Assembly: GCA_029204225.1 (NCBI GenBank)
Contig: CM055100.1
Location: 6,629,382 to 6,693,381 of the forward strand
DNA: 64,000 nt
Origin: Diphasiastrum complanatum
Taxonomy: Eukaryota > Streptophyta > Lycopodiopsida > Lycopodiales > Lycopodiaceae
Reading direction: 5' to 3'
This document shows positions 10,700-21,281 of this stretch, one piece after another. The notes below the pieces were generated by a model, which saw only the letters and a program-made list of their open reading frames with translations, was not told the origin of the DNA and made no database searches. The translations under genes and the position numbers were made by a program. Numbering within the stretch: position 1 is the first letter of the stretch; the number at the start of each line of letters is the position of its first letter.

Positions 10700-12120
10700 T
10701 GCTGGTTGTTGTATGGTAATGAGGTTAAGAGGTGAAATGGTTCCAAGTTTAAATGAACAATTCTTGAAACAATGTCTATAACTGCAATCCCGACAGGAGG
10801 TTGGATAATGTCCCTTGTAGGGACATTCTGCAATTCTGTGTCCCTCGCCGCATCCGTATAGCCGTAATTTCTTCCACCCTGACGTTGAGTTTGAGCTGCA
10901 TAGGCCGAAACATATTAATTTATGGCAGGATCCATAAATGGTTCATCTGGTCCGTACCATTGCTGCTGCTCAGGTTGAGGTGGCATTTGCATTTCTTGTT
11001 CCGCTGCTGTTAGGTGTACATGGGCCACTTGTTGATTGGCTGGCCCTGGTGGAGCAGGTAAGGCCATGCGTTGTGGTTGATTGGGTACGCCGTACCTTGG
11101 TTCCGCATTAGGTGCCCCTTGATGATAAGGATAAGAAGTCTGATAAAGACTTCTCTTCTGTTGAACAACCCTAGGGTTAAACGGACAAAATGCCGTATCG
11201 TGCGATGTTGCATTGCACAGATGGAAGAATCTATGTGTCAGTCTCAGATTTTGCTTTAGGACTGGACACTCGTTCGTTGTATGGTTTTGCGTGCATACTG
11301 AACACCATACATTTTCTCGTCGAGGATACTGCAGCTGGTTTGGTTCCGGTTGATGTGGAGTTACTGCTACAGTTCCTTGTAAGGCCTTCAGTTTCTGGTC
11401 AAACTACACCGTAAGTTGCTCCATCTGCTGTTTGTGTAATTTTGTCATTTGCTCCAACAACAGTTCTGTGGATAGAGTGGATGCGTTTGATGATGATAAT
11501 GCGATCGAGGGAGTAGGAGTGTGGGTGGAAGGATATTCGTCGTCAAATCCCTCATCCTCTTCCCTGATGGCATCTTCCATAGCTTCTTGCAGAGTAGCGT
11601 ACTGCTCCCGTTGTTTCAGTTTTCTTCTGATGCTTCGTGGTAATCTGGCTAGGAACCACATGATCATCGCATGATCGGGAGTCGAGACTGCACTGCACTC
11701 GGATCGTAGATGTTTGACCCGTTCAATATAGTCCCGGACCCTTTCTCGTTTTCCCATCTTGACTTTGCTCAGCAGGAGAAACGGGTCTTCTAGGAACTTC
11801 CTTGGTTTAAAGCGCGTGATGAGAGCTTCTTTAACCGCTTCCCAGGTGGATTTCTCTTCCTCTGACAGGTTGAAAAACCAATCTTGAGCCACCGCTAATA
11901 GGGACATGGGGAATAACATCAACTTTTCTGCAGGTGTCCGTTCGCCGTAGATTTCACAAGTTTGCTCGTAGATCTGGAGGAATCGAATGGGACCTAATGA
12001 TCCGTCGTATTTTGGTATCTCCATCCGTGGTGCTCTCCGAACTGCATGCAAGGGTGCAACAGGTACGGGTTGGCCCATTGGATCCATTGGTGCTAGTTCC
12101 GGTTCTGCCTCTTGTTGCAC
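10700..12120 (-). pseudogene. Gypsy gag with zinc-knuckle region
   Basis: The first 238 codons (12120-11407) form a typical plant Retrotrans_gag domain: PKYDGSLGPIRFLQIYEQTC, VAQDWFFNLSEEEKSTW and a helical RERVRDYIERVKHLRSEC block. TAG at 11406-11404 then interrupts the frame, which reopens into a CCHC-like knuckle CSVCTQNHTTNEC (about 11308-11266) and a second Cys/His block LCNATSHDTAFC. A TAA near 10913 and a frameshift separate a third Cys-rich part, CGEGHRIAEC and SCRDCSYRHC. The protein would form the particle and bind RNA. It is not translatable as one chain now. Confidence 0.8.
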
Positions 12121-12384
12121 AACTACTAATCTGGGAAGGTGTGGTGTCTAATTTGCTATCCTTTGTCCCGATCTCAGATTCATCCAATGGTGGGTTCCAA
12201 AGTGATTGGATCTTGCTTATATAGTAGGATGCAGTTTGGATCTTCAAGGATCTGATTGATCTGATCGGCCGGAATGAATTTTAGGCTTTTTACGGTGGTT
12301 TTTCCTTGATAAGTTTTTACTCCTTGCACTGATTGACTTAAGATTTGGACAGTAGCTGGATCTGATGCAGATCTTTCCATTGAT

Positions 12385-13150
12385 CTGGTCTGCGAGAGTT
12401 ATCTTGTGCGAGGGTTGGCTGTGCAAGGGTTCTTTATCTATTTTTGCGGGTAAGAAACTTGATATCTTTCAGATCTCTGGGAAGTAGCTCTTGCAAGCTT
12501 CACAATAGCTGGATTTGAGTCAGATCTCACTATAGAATTTTCTGCAGGAGTTAACTCTCACAAGAAGTGAAAATTTCACTGTCTGTGAGAGTTCAAAATC
12601 ACTTTTTGTGCTTGATCTTCACCAGATCTTTATACTAACTCTTGCAGGCTTCATCACTGATGTAATTTGACATTCTGAATCGATTGAGAGGGTCTGCGAG
12701 AGTTCGAACTGGAAGAATTTGTTGGATCTTCACTTTTTAGTGATTTTTTAGCACTTAAATCGAATTTTCTACTCACTGGAATCAAAATAACTCTCGCAAG
12801 CTCTTCTATGTCCTGGTCTCACTGAGATGGAACTTCAGAATCCTCTGCGAGAGTTCTTGACCATTGTAACTGAAAATTTCACTGTCTGCGAGGGTTCACT
12901 AATACTTTCCTGTCTTTTTTTCACTGGGAACTCTCGCAAGCTTCTTTGTGTCTTGGTCTCACTGAGATGGAACTTCAGATGGCTCTGCGAGAGTTCTTAT
13001 GAAGATTTGAATTTTTTTTGATTTTTTCAAAGGTTTTTTTGAATTTTTTAGGATTTTTCTTTGATTTTTACAATCTGCTTGGAACTAACTCTCGCAAGCT
13101 TCTATGCAGGTCTGGGACAGTACCCTGGAGTTGTTGCTAGTCATGCAAGG
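12385..13150. repeat. Cluster of GCGAGAGTTC / CTCTCGCAAG motifs in the gypsy leader
   Basis: Within the untranslated leader (12121-13452) the motif CTGCGAGAGTTC and its inverse AACTCTCGCAAGCTTC alternate at least a dozen times. A longer block, ACTGAGATGGAACTTCAGA, is repeated about 138 bp apart (12820 and 12958), each time followed by CTCTGCGAGAGTTCTT. Alternating inverted copies could pair into RNA stems. The rest of the leader is AT-rich with no long frame. Confidence 0.75.
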
Positions 13151-13452
13151 GTTAATTCCCACTGATTCTGGAGATATAAAAATCTGATGAGTTTTTTTTT
13201 GGCTCGTTTCCCTCCAAAATGTAGATTGGTGTGTTTTTTTGAGTTTTTTTTTGGATGAATGGTTTGGATTTCAAGCCCTTAGAGGTTGTTCAGGGCCTCC
13301 TCTACCCTCTCACACCTCCTCCGCTAGCTGTGAACAGTTCAAACACAAAAAAATATAGAAAACTATATCTAAACTCTCAAAAATCTACCTAAACTACTCT
13401 AAAAAGCAAGAAAATAGCTAAAATGCAACTAAACTAGTTAGTGGAAACCTAT

Positions 13453-13469
13453 TCTGGGCAACGATGCCA
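13453..13469 (-). promoter_or_regulatory. Primer-binding site, tRNA-Asp-like
   Basis: On the minus strand, TGGCATCGTTGCCCAGA starts one base after the LTR end. It resembles the TGGCGCCGTTGCC site that many plant gypsy elements use with tRNA-Asp, with mismatches expected in an old copy. It fixes the element as minus strand. Confidence 0.7.
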
Positions 13470-13470
13470 C

Positions 13471-14291
13471 TGTGGGGTTGAAGATCTCTCGTAGTATAGC
13501 CCTTTTGCCTGTCAACAAAGGTTAGATCACTGGATAGGTGCCTAACTATGCATAGATGCTACTTTTAGTTAATTTCCTACTTTCTCCCTTAACTCTACTC
13601 ACCACTATACTACTCCTCTTTAACTCTACTCTTCTACACTAACATTCATCATAGTTTTGGTTGAAGAGAAGGAATGGAGAAGAAGAGATTGAGAAGAGAA
13701 GAGAAAGAGAGAGATAGAGAGTGAGGGTGGAGGTTAGCTCAAATGCTCCTTATGCTTGCTAATGGAAAAACATTCACTATGACAAACAAGAAACATGGAA
13801 ATAGAAAGCAATACAAAACACAATCAAGAGCAATAGCAAGTAGTGAATAGCAAATGAGGATGCTTCTCTTCCAAAAATGGTAGAGTTTCCTCCTTCTCAT
13901 TAAGCATGGAATTAGTGTACAAATGGTGCCTTTTTATAGAATGGGGAAGGCCCTTGCCCCTCAATCTTATTGACTAATATTCACAATGATCCTATCCATT
14001 CATCTTGGACCCAACTTGATCCAAGGGTCCACAAAAAGTACATTAGAAATCACAAGATTCATGTGAGTCCCAATTTGGACCCAACTCTAAAAAGTGATCT
14101 CTAAGTTTAATTATGACATTGGGCCTCTAGTTTTATTTTAATTACAAGGCCCAAGTCAAGTTTATTTTATTTACAACTTCAATTGCGTGCTCATTGGGCC
14201 ATGGGCTTATACACGCATGATGCCATGCCCTCGCAACACATTTTATTGAAGAACTTTATTTATTTACACTTTGTTGGGAATACCCCCAACA
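13471..14291 (-). repeat. 5' LTR of the gypsy element (821 bp)
   Basis: Bounded by TGTTGGGG (minus-strand start at 14291) and CCCCACA (end at 13471), the usual TG...CA form. The inner side meets the PBS and the outer side meets copia integrase codons. About 490 bp of a related LTR is found at 34966-35468 (shared AGGTGCCTAACTATG, GGAGGTTAGCTCAAATG and CACATGATTC-like blocks). A more distant relative lies at 43582-44290. A GA-rich low-complexity stretch lies at 13665-13735. Confidence 0.8.
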
Positions 14292-15540
14292 CAACGACGC
14301 GCTGGAGAACAAAACACCGTACGAGATATGGACAGGCATAAAGCCTGATCTGTCATACGCACGAGTGTTTGGATGTGCAGCATTCAAGCACATTCCAAAG
14401 GAAAAGAGAAACAAGCTCGATGACAAATCGGGGCAAACAATCATGGTCGGCTACCCGAACGGAACACATGTGTACAGACTCTAGATCCAACCACGAAGAA
14501 GGTTATTCCGAACAAAGATGTGAAGTTCGACGAGTCCAAATTTCCTGGACTGAAAGACGAAAGAGACCATGAGATCTTCACATTGCTGCCTATTCAAGAG
14601 GGAGATCGAGGACAATCATCAAATCAATATGCAGGACCCCAGACTCTAGAACAACAGGAAACAGAGGATTGACCCCATGAAAAAGAAATGTTCAAGCAGC
14701 GACGAAACGAACCTCGAAGGTCAACAAGACAAAGAAGACCTCCATACCGCTATTTCGACAATCTTCAATGGAACGAGACACACAGTTCGATTACTGCAGC
14801 TTCACAGAAGAGCCAACTACATACCAAGAAGCTATCCAAAGTCCAGAGGGAGAATTCCGGAAACAAGCAATGTCAGAAGAGATCGAGTCGATGAGGCGAA
14901 ACGAGACATGGACATTAGAGCCACTGCCAGAAAACAGAAAAGTAGTCGACTACAAATGGGTGTACAAGAAGAAGCTGAAATCAGATGGCACCATTGGCCG
15001 CTACAAAGCAAGGCTTGTCGCGAAGGGCTACATGCAGAGATATGGTGTCGACTATTTTGACACATATTTGCGCATGGTCAAGATGACAAGCATAAGGTTG
15101 CTCCTTGCATACGCCACACAGTACAATCTGGAAATTCACCAGATTGACGTGAAAACAGCCTTTCTCCACGGAGATCTAGAGGAGAAAATTCTCATGAAGC
15201 AACTTGAAGGCTATGAAGACCCCGACAACAGACAATATGTCTGTCGACTACAGATGCATCTACGGTCTAAAACAGACATCACAAGCTTGGTACAAGAAGC
15301 TTGATGGTCTTCTGAAGTCTCTAGACTTCAATCCTACTCAACCAGACTATAATGTCTACATCAAAATGCCTAGGGCTGGAGATCAGAAGAGATCGAACAA
15401 ATGGCGAAATGCACTCAAGTCAATCAGAATATGCCAAAAAAGTGCTGAAGCAGTACCACATGATGGACTGCAAAGAGAAAGCCACACCAATGATAGCTGC
15501 AGCCAAGCTCACGAAACATGATTGCCCAAAATTAGAAGGG
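14292..15540 (+). pseudogene. Copia A integrase tail and reverse transcriptase, with the catalytic core of RT deleted
   Basis: Integrase-end peptides (KTPYEIWTG, ARVFGCAAFKHIPKE) lead into RT: ESMRRNETWTLEPLPENRKV, VDYKWVYKKKLKSDGTIGRY, then IHQIDVKTAFLHGDLEEK and YGLKQTSQAWYKKL. Several frameshifts break the chain (near 14480, 15240 and 15400). After NPTQPDYNVYIK the sequence jumps to CLGLEIRRDR, so the YVDD-containing segment of roughly 50 residues is missing near 15365. This RT cannot be active. Confidence 0.85.
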
Positions 15541-15552
15541 GGAGAATAGAAG

Positions 15553-16362
15553 ATGGCAAGTATACCCTACCATAGCTTAATTGGTAGTCTAATGTACTTA
15601 ACAATTTGTACCAGACCCGATCTGGCCTTTTCAGTTTACGCATTGAGCCAATTCTGTTCCAATCCTGGTCTAGCACATTGGAAAATGGCCAAACGAATCC
15701 TACAATATCTAAAGAGTACCCAGAATGTTGGATTAACCTACAGAGCTAGAAATGAAGAGAAAGAATTCGAGCTGCATCATTACAGTGATGCGAGCTGGAC
15801 GAGCTGCAAAGATGACAACAAGTCCATTACTGGAGGATGTACGATAGCGTGCGAAGCTACAATTAGCTGGATATGCAAAAAGCAAACCTTGGTTGCTCAA
15901 TCCTCTTGCAAAGCTGAGTATGTCGCAGCCTCGAAAGTGGCGAATGAGGTAGTGTGGCTGCAAATGATGTCGGAGGCAATCGGGATACTGCAAGAGGGGC
16001 CAAGCACGATGATGATGGACTCTTAGAGTGCCATCTATCTATCCCAGGATCCTGTCTTCCATTTAAAGAAGAAACACATTCCTCTGAAGTACCATCATAT
16101 TTGAGATTTGATCTTGAAAGGAGAGCTCCAGGTCCAGTTCATAAAATCAAAAAATATGATTGCAGATTTCCTCACGAAACTGCTCGACAAGCCACTCTTT
16201 ACCAAGCAAAGAGAGACAATTGGATTAAACGAACAAAGCTGCAAGGTTCAAGATGGAGTGTCAGAAATGGTGAACTCCTGCAACTTTGTCGCAACACGAA
16301 CAAGACACAAAGGTCGAACAATTCGCGACAGTCAATGTGTCTTTGACTTGAAGCACGAATGA
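15553..16362 (+). pseudogene. Copia A RNase H domain
   Basis: A clean stretch of 157 codons (15553-16026) shows YHSLIGSLMYLTICTRPDLA, HWKMAKRILQYLKST, the first catalytic segment HHYSDASWTSCKDDNKS and SCKAEYVAASKVANEVVWLQ. The frame then breaks at 16024, but the end of the domain continues in other frames (IPLKYHHI, ADFLTKLLDKPLFTKQ). RNase H removes the RNA template during reverse transcription. The order RT then RNase H, with no integrase after it, marks the copia superfamily. Confidence 0.88.
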
Positions 16363-17062
16363 TTCGCGAATCAATCGCAAATCACAAACACACCTCCAGG
16401 ACCGCAAAGCTGCAAAAGGGACAAGAAACGAAAACTACGAAAAGATATGAAAAGAACGAAAGAAAATGGGAGATTCCGAATCAGACGAAAAAAAAATCTT
16501 TTGCGTTGCCAGCTGGCAGCTCAACAGGCTTCACGCCTACCTGAAACGAGTAGCAACGACAGAGACTAATTAACTAGTTGATTAAGCGTTAACTAGTCAT
16601 GTAATTCGACGTTTAGCTATCTTGTAAACTCCATATAGTGGAGGTATAAATGATCCTCTCTAGATCATAACATATATGATGTGAATACAGAGATCTGTAA
16701 GAGACAGAGAGAAACGTAGTGAATAGAGTAAGAAACAAAAAACACCATAGCTGTGCATGAAAGTCTAGCAACAAGCAGAACATAGCGAAAGAGTAGAATG
16801 TCATTCTGCCAATGAGCGAGACACTGACGAATTCACTCTAAAATAAAACTGATAATTCAGTCACTCTATTTTCGTGCATCTTGTCTTGTGCTTTGTATCA
16901 TGATTGCTAGAATAGAATATGTTATGTGATGCGTAGTCGAGTGTCTGGGTTCCTGTAAGGGCTTCCGCACAAAAGAAAACTAATAGACAGAAAATTGTTC
17001 ACGATACAGAAGACAAAGTGAGGACGAACACGAATCAATCCCACGCACTCGCTTTTGCAACA
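16363..17062 (+). repeat. LTR shared by copia A and B (left edge uncertain)
   Basis: The right edge at 17062 is set by the adjacent PBS. The left edge is not visible, since no clean polypurine tract plus TG start stands out; the region after the end of pol (16362) is the outer limit. A TATA-like TATAAA at 16645-16650 may be the promoter. The stretch has no coding features. Confidence 0.6.
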
Positions 17063-17075
17063 TGGTATCAGAGTC
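17063..17075 (+). promoter_or_regulatory. Primer-binding site of copia B (initiator-Met tRNA type)
   Basis: TGGTATCAGAGTC directly follows the LTR end ...TTTTGCAACA. It matches the common plant copia PBS TGGTATCAGAGC with one change. Confidence 0.88.
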
Positions 17076-17127
17076 AACAGGTTGTCACTACTGATATCCC
17101 AGCAGTGATTCCTTCAGACAACATAAT

Positions 17128-17990
17128 ATGGCTACGACAATCCAGACCATAGTAGCAATCAATCTCGATGGCGCAAATTACAGAATTTGAAAATTCAAAA
17201 TCAAAACACTCCTGAAGGGCAAAGGCATCTGGTCAGTGACCGAGCTCTTAGAGGTGCAGCCTCCAGAGGGAGACTCGAAGAGAGCTGAATGGATTAGAAA
17301 GGATGAGCGCGCAATGGCGATCATTGTTTTGTCCATAAATGAAGATCTACTCATGCAGATTGAAGACAGCGAAAGTAGCCATGCAGCATGGGAAAGATTA
17401 AAGCAGAAGTATAAAGTGAGGACTGCAGCTTCAGTCATGCACTCTCACAATCAGCTGCAATCAATACGGTGGGATGGAAACTAGTTGGATCAGCACGTTG
17501 AGAAGATCAGAACGATCTTCGCTCAACTCGCTGCATCAAGACAGGAGCACCAGGTCCCAGCACCACAGCAGCAGATGTACTTCATGAAATCTATACTGAC
17601 GTCCTATCAGCCGCTGAGAATGCTCATACTGAGTCTACTAGATATGACATTCGACAAAGCAGTCAGTGTTGTTGCTGATGAGAGACTGATGAGAGACGAA
17701 GGGGAGGGAAGCAGTCATCAAGTTCTCTTCATGAAAGGAAAGAAGAGGAATAAAAACAAGCCAAGATTTGAGAAGACGAAGTCCTCGAATCAACAATCTT
17801 CTTCCTGCGATCACTGCCACAAACCAACAAATGCTGGTTCAATCCAACAATACCTTGCATGCACTGCAAGAAGAAAGGGCATTCTGCATACGACTGCAGA
17901 TTCAACGTTGCAGAACCTTCCAAAGATGCAGAAAGAGGTGACGAAGCTTTCACGATCCTCGACGAAGCTTCGACAAGCTACTCCGAACAT
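17128..17990 (+). pseudogene. Copia B gag with zinc knuckle
   Basis: Begins MATTIQTIVAINLDGANYRI at 17128. The conserved NYxIWK motif is broken because the Trp codon is TGA (17188-17190). The gag helices follow (SSHAAWERLKQKYKVRTAAS, then FMKSILTSYQPLRMLILSL) after a TAG at 17482-17484. The knuckle CMHCKKKGHSAYDC (about 17855) lies in another frame, so at least one frameshift has occurred. The protein would package the element's RNA. Confidence 0.85.
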
Positions 17991-19316
17991 GACTACGATG
18001 TGGTCATCGATTCAGGAGCAACATCTCACATAACCTGCAACAAGAAGTTCTTGATCAACTTTCACGAACTCGAAGATGACAGAGTAGTGATTCTAGGCGA
18101 TGGAAGCAGACACGATGTCAAGGGCATCAGCTCACTATAACTACAAACACTGTCATGCCAAGCAGAGCTACCAGGAGCACTCTATGTGCCCTCACTTAGA
18201 AAAGATCTGATATCTGTCTCCAAGATGGCAAGATCTAGGCATTCGAGTATTGTTCGATGACAACACTTGCCGTATGATCGAGAAGATGACAAACAAGTTG
18301 CTGACGGTCGGATGTAGAGAAGGAAATCTCTACCAGGCCAAAATAATCAGCAACTCTGATAGCATATTAAATGCTTCAGAAAATGAAAATCAACTCTGGC
18401 AAAGGAGAATGTATCATCTGAACATGCGGAGCCTGTACAACATGAGCACAGAGGACATTGTCACAGGTCTCAAAATATCAAGGCCCAAGGCTGAGTTCTG
18501 TGAAGCTTGTTAGAAAGGCAAGCAACATCAGAATCCATTCACACACGAAGGAAGAAGAGCCAAGGAAGTTCTTGAGCTTGTCCACTATGATGTGTGTGGA
18601 CCGATGAAAATAGATTCGCTCTCAGGTTTGAGATATTTTCTAACGTTGTAGAAGAAATCCGAAGTATTTGATTCTTTCAAGAAGTTCGTGGCATTCGTAG
18701 AGTGACACACCTCAAAGAGGATACAGATCCTTAGATCTGACAATGGAGGTGAATACAAAAGTGCAGAATTCTCAAGATTCTACGAAGAACAGGGGATTGA
18801 ACACCAGCTCACTCCTGCATACACACCAGAATACAACGGTGTGGCAGAAAGAAAAAACAAAACGCTAGTCGAAGGAGCCAGATGCATGATGGCACAGGCT
18901 CAATTGCTAGGCCAATTCTGGGCCGAAGCAATAGCTGTAGCTATACACCTGCAGAACAGATCAACAACTACGGCACTGGTAAACAAAACACCGTACGAGA
19001 TATGGACAGGCAGAAAGCCTGATCTGTCATACGCACGAGTGTTTGGATGTGCAGCATATGAGCACATTCCAAAGGAAAAGAAAAACAAGCTCCACGACAA
19101 ATCTGAACAAACAATCATGGTCGGCTTCTCGAACGGAACACATGTGTACAGACTCTACGATCCAACCACAAAGAAGGTTGTTTCAAGCAGAGATGTGAAG
19201 TTCGACGAGTCTAAATTCCTTGGACTGAAAGACAAAAGAGGCCATGAGATCTTCACACTGTTGCCTATTCAAGAGGGAGATCGAGGACAATCATCAAATC
19301 AGAATGCAGGACCCTA
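17991..19316 (+). pseudogene. Copia B protease and integrase
   Basis: The protease active site reads DVVIDSGATSHIT (about 17996). The integrase has the pre-integrase segment LWQRRMYHLNMRSLYNMS and the Cys pair FCEAC, followed by TAG. The catalytic parts are ELVHYDVCGPMK, then QILRSDNGGEYK and GVAERKNKTLVEGA. About 13 residues are missing after YFLTL near 18648, and stops at 18511 and 18703 add damage. The last part (18841-19316) is one open frame ending NQNAGP. The first catalytic Asp is kept, but its usual HSD context is now HYD. Confidence 0.85.
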
Positions 19317-19656
19317 GACTCCAGAGCAGCAGAAAATAGAGGATCGACCCCACGAACAAGAAATGTTCAAACAACGACGAAACGAACCTCGAATGTCAAC
19401 AAGACAAAGAAGACCTCCAAACCACTATTTTGACAATATTCAATGGAGCAAAGACACACAGTTCGAGTAATGCAGCTTCACAGAAGAGCCACTTACATAC
19501 CAAGAAGCTATCCAGAGTCTATAGGGGGAATTATGGAAACAAGCAAGGTCAGAAGAGATCGAGTCGATGAGACGAAACGAGACATGGACATTAGAGCCAC
19601 TGCCAGAAAACAGAAAAGTAGTCGACTGCAAATGGGTGTACAAGAAGAAGCTGAAA
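19317..19656 (+). pseudogene. Copia B linker and start of reverse transcriptase
   Basis: Linker RRPPNHYFDN-like residues lead into MRRNETWTLEPLPENRKVVD and CKWVYKKKLK, matching copia A to the codon. Right after KKKLK the match to A stops and copia C sequence begins. Stops occur near 19314 and 19470. Confidence 0.8.
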
Positions 19657-20360
19657 ATAAACCTAGAAATTGTAGGTACTGGCAAAATCAACCTTGAAAA
19701 TTGTAGGTTTTGCAACAAACCTGGCAAATGGGAGCGTGAATGCTTCAAGAAACAAAAGGAGATAGCGCATACAAAAGGCAAATGGCAGGCGAGCAATTAT
19801 GCTGATCAACATCAATTTGATGATGATCATTATGAAGACAATTATGTTAATTAACATCAATTCAAAGATGATCAATATGAAGATGATACAGGTGAAAGCT
19901 AAAACTTGCTCATTATGGCGCTAATGACAAGTGATGAAACAAAGGATACCTGGTACATTGACAGTGGAGCGTCCAAGCACACGACTTCGAGGAAGGAGTG
20001 GTTTTCAGAATTCAAGGAAATCCACAATGGCGATGAAGTTGGACAAGTTGATGGCCAATTGCTACCTGTGAAAGGATTTGGAGTGGTACCAGTGAAGCTA
20101 GCCAACGGAATGATAAAGCGGATAAGCAATGTGCAATATGTTCCTAGTTTAGCCAACAATTTACTATCAGTTGGGACGATGGCTGATCAACAACTCAAGG
20201 TTGAGTTTGATAGCGACAAATGTCTGATCAAGGACATCAATAATCACTACAAAGTGATTGCTACAGGAGCTAGAGTCAACGAAAATCGACTGTACAAACT
20301 GAATGCGAGATCTTTTACTCAAGCTATGGTAAGCAGTGTTGATAGTCGAAGTGATCTTTG
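19657..20360 (+). pseudogene. Copia C gag C-terminus and protease
   Basis: The knuckle NCRFCNKPGKWERECFKKQK has Trp where the His of CCHC is expected, so zinc binding is doubtful. TAA at about 19852 and TAG at about 19900 precede the protease, which shows DTWYIDSGASKHTTSRKEW and the later NVQYVPSLANNLLSVGTM. The frame ends at TGA (20359-20361). Confidence 0.82.
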
Positions 20361-21281
20361 ACATCAACGATTTGGTCATATTAGTGCTCAAAGTTTACAA
20401 ATTTTGAAAAGAGGTAATCTAGTTATTGGATTGCCTGATATTTTTTTTGAAGGAAAAATTTGTGAAGGTTGCATTTTGGGAAAACAACACAGAGAAAGAT
20501 TTCCCAAAAGTGGAGCAAGGAGAGCCAGTGGCATCCTAGATCTTGTCTGCAGTGATCTATGTGGACCAATGCAAACTAGATCTCTTAATGGCTGCTATTA
20601 CTTTATTACCTTTATTGATGATTATAGCAGATGCATTTGGATTTATTTCATAAGCAAGAAATCAGACGCTTTTGCTAAGTTCAAGGAATTCAAGACATTA
20701 GTTGAAAAGCAAACAAGAAGTTACATCAAGACCTTGAGATCTAATGAAGGTGGTGAGTATTTTTTGACATAATATATTGATTTTTGCAAAGATCAAGGGA
20801 CCAAGAGACAGACTACAACACCTTATTCACCATAGCAAAATGGAGTTGTGGAGCGAAAGAATAGATCCATTGTTGAGATGGCCAGGGCAATGCTCAAAAG
20901 CAAGGGTATGCCAAATACTTTTTGGGCAGAAGCTTGCAGCACAGCTACGCACATCCTGAATCGGTGTCCTACAAAATCTGTGGAAGGTAAAACACCTCAT
21001 GAAGCCTTTACTGGAAAGAAACCTAATATTTCTCATTTGAGAGTATTTGGTTGTGATGCTTATGCTCATATTCCTGATGAGAAACAAAGGAAATTGGATG
21101 CAAAAGCTATCAAGTGTATTTTCCTTGGATATGATGAGAAGGCCAAGGCATATAGGATGTATGATACAAATGCACAAAAGCTTGTGATTTTTAGGGATGC
21201 TACATTTGACGAGATGGGTCAAGGTGAACAATCTAAAGAAATCACTAAACCTTTTGACGAGGGAGCGGAAGTACAGGTCTA
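20361..21281 (+). pseudogene. Copia C integrase
   Basis: The HHCC part reads HQRFGHISAQSLQILKRGN with CEGC after it. The core contains LDLVCSDLCGPM (first Asp) and NGVVERKNRSIVEMARAM (Glu). The second catalytic Asp is lost: the usual RSDNGGEY reads LRSNEGGEY. Stops at 20770 and 20834 add to the damage. The C-terminal GKKPNISHLRVFGCDAYAHI and IFLGYDEKAKAYRMYD segments are well kept. It would insert cDNA into the host genome if intact. Confidence 0.88.

Larger units (their letters stand above)
7185..14291 (-). mobile_element. Ty3/gypsy element with RT-RNase H-integrase deleted
   Basis: Read on the minus strand the order is: LTR (14291-13471), tRNA-Asp-like PBS, long leader, gag with zinc knuckles, protease, the last ~30 residues of pol, then a separate downstream ORF (8327-7185). 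The gap between protease (ends about 9630) and the pol C-terminus (starts 9523) is only ~100 bp where ~3 kb of RT, RNase H and integrase is expected, so the element has a large internal deletion. Its LTR end at 14291 abuts copia integrase sequence, which suggests insertion into that copia. No 3' LTR was found below 7185. It resembles the truncated minus-strand gypsy at 34966-37480, which shares the LTR and the pol C-terminus. Confidence 0.85.
14292..17062 (+). mobile_element. Copia relic A: integrase end, RT, RNase H and 3' LTR
   Basis: The left part of this element is cut off by the gypsy LTR at 14291. What follows, in order, is the integrase C-terminal region, RT, RNase H and an LTR that ends at 17062. 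It is a close relative of element B (17063-19656): both contain AACAAAACACCGTACGAGAT and the same downstream blocks. A and B therefore stand in tandem and share one LTR. Confidence 0.85.
17063..19656 (+). mobile_element. Copia relic B: PBS, gag, protease, integrase, start of RT
   Basis: Domain order is that of a normal copia element up to the RT finger region, where at about 19656 it switches inside a codon run to unrelated copia C gag. B has its own 5' LTR (shared with A) but no 3' end. It carries many stops and frameshifts. Confidence 0.88.
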
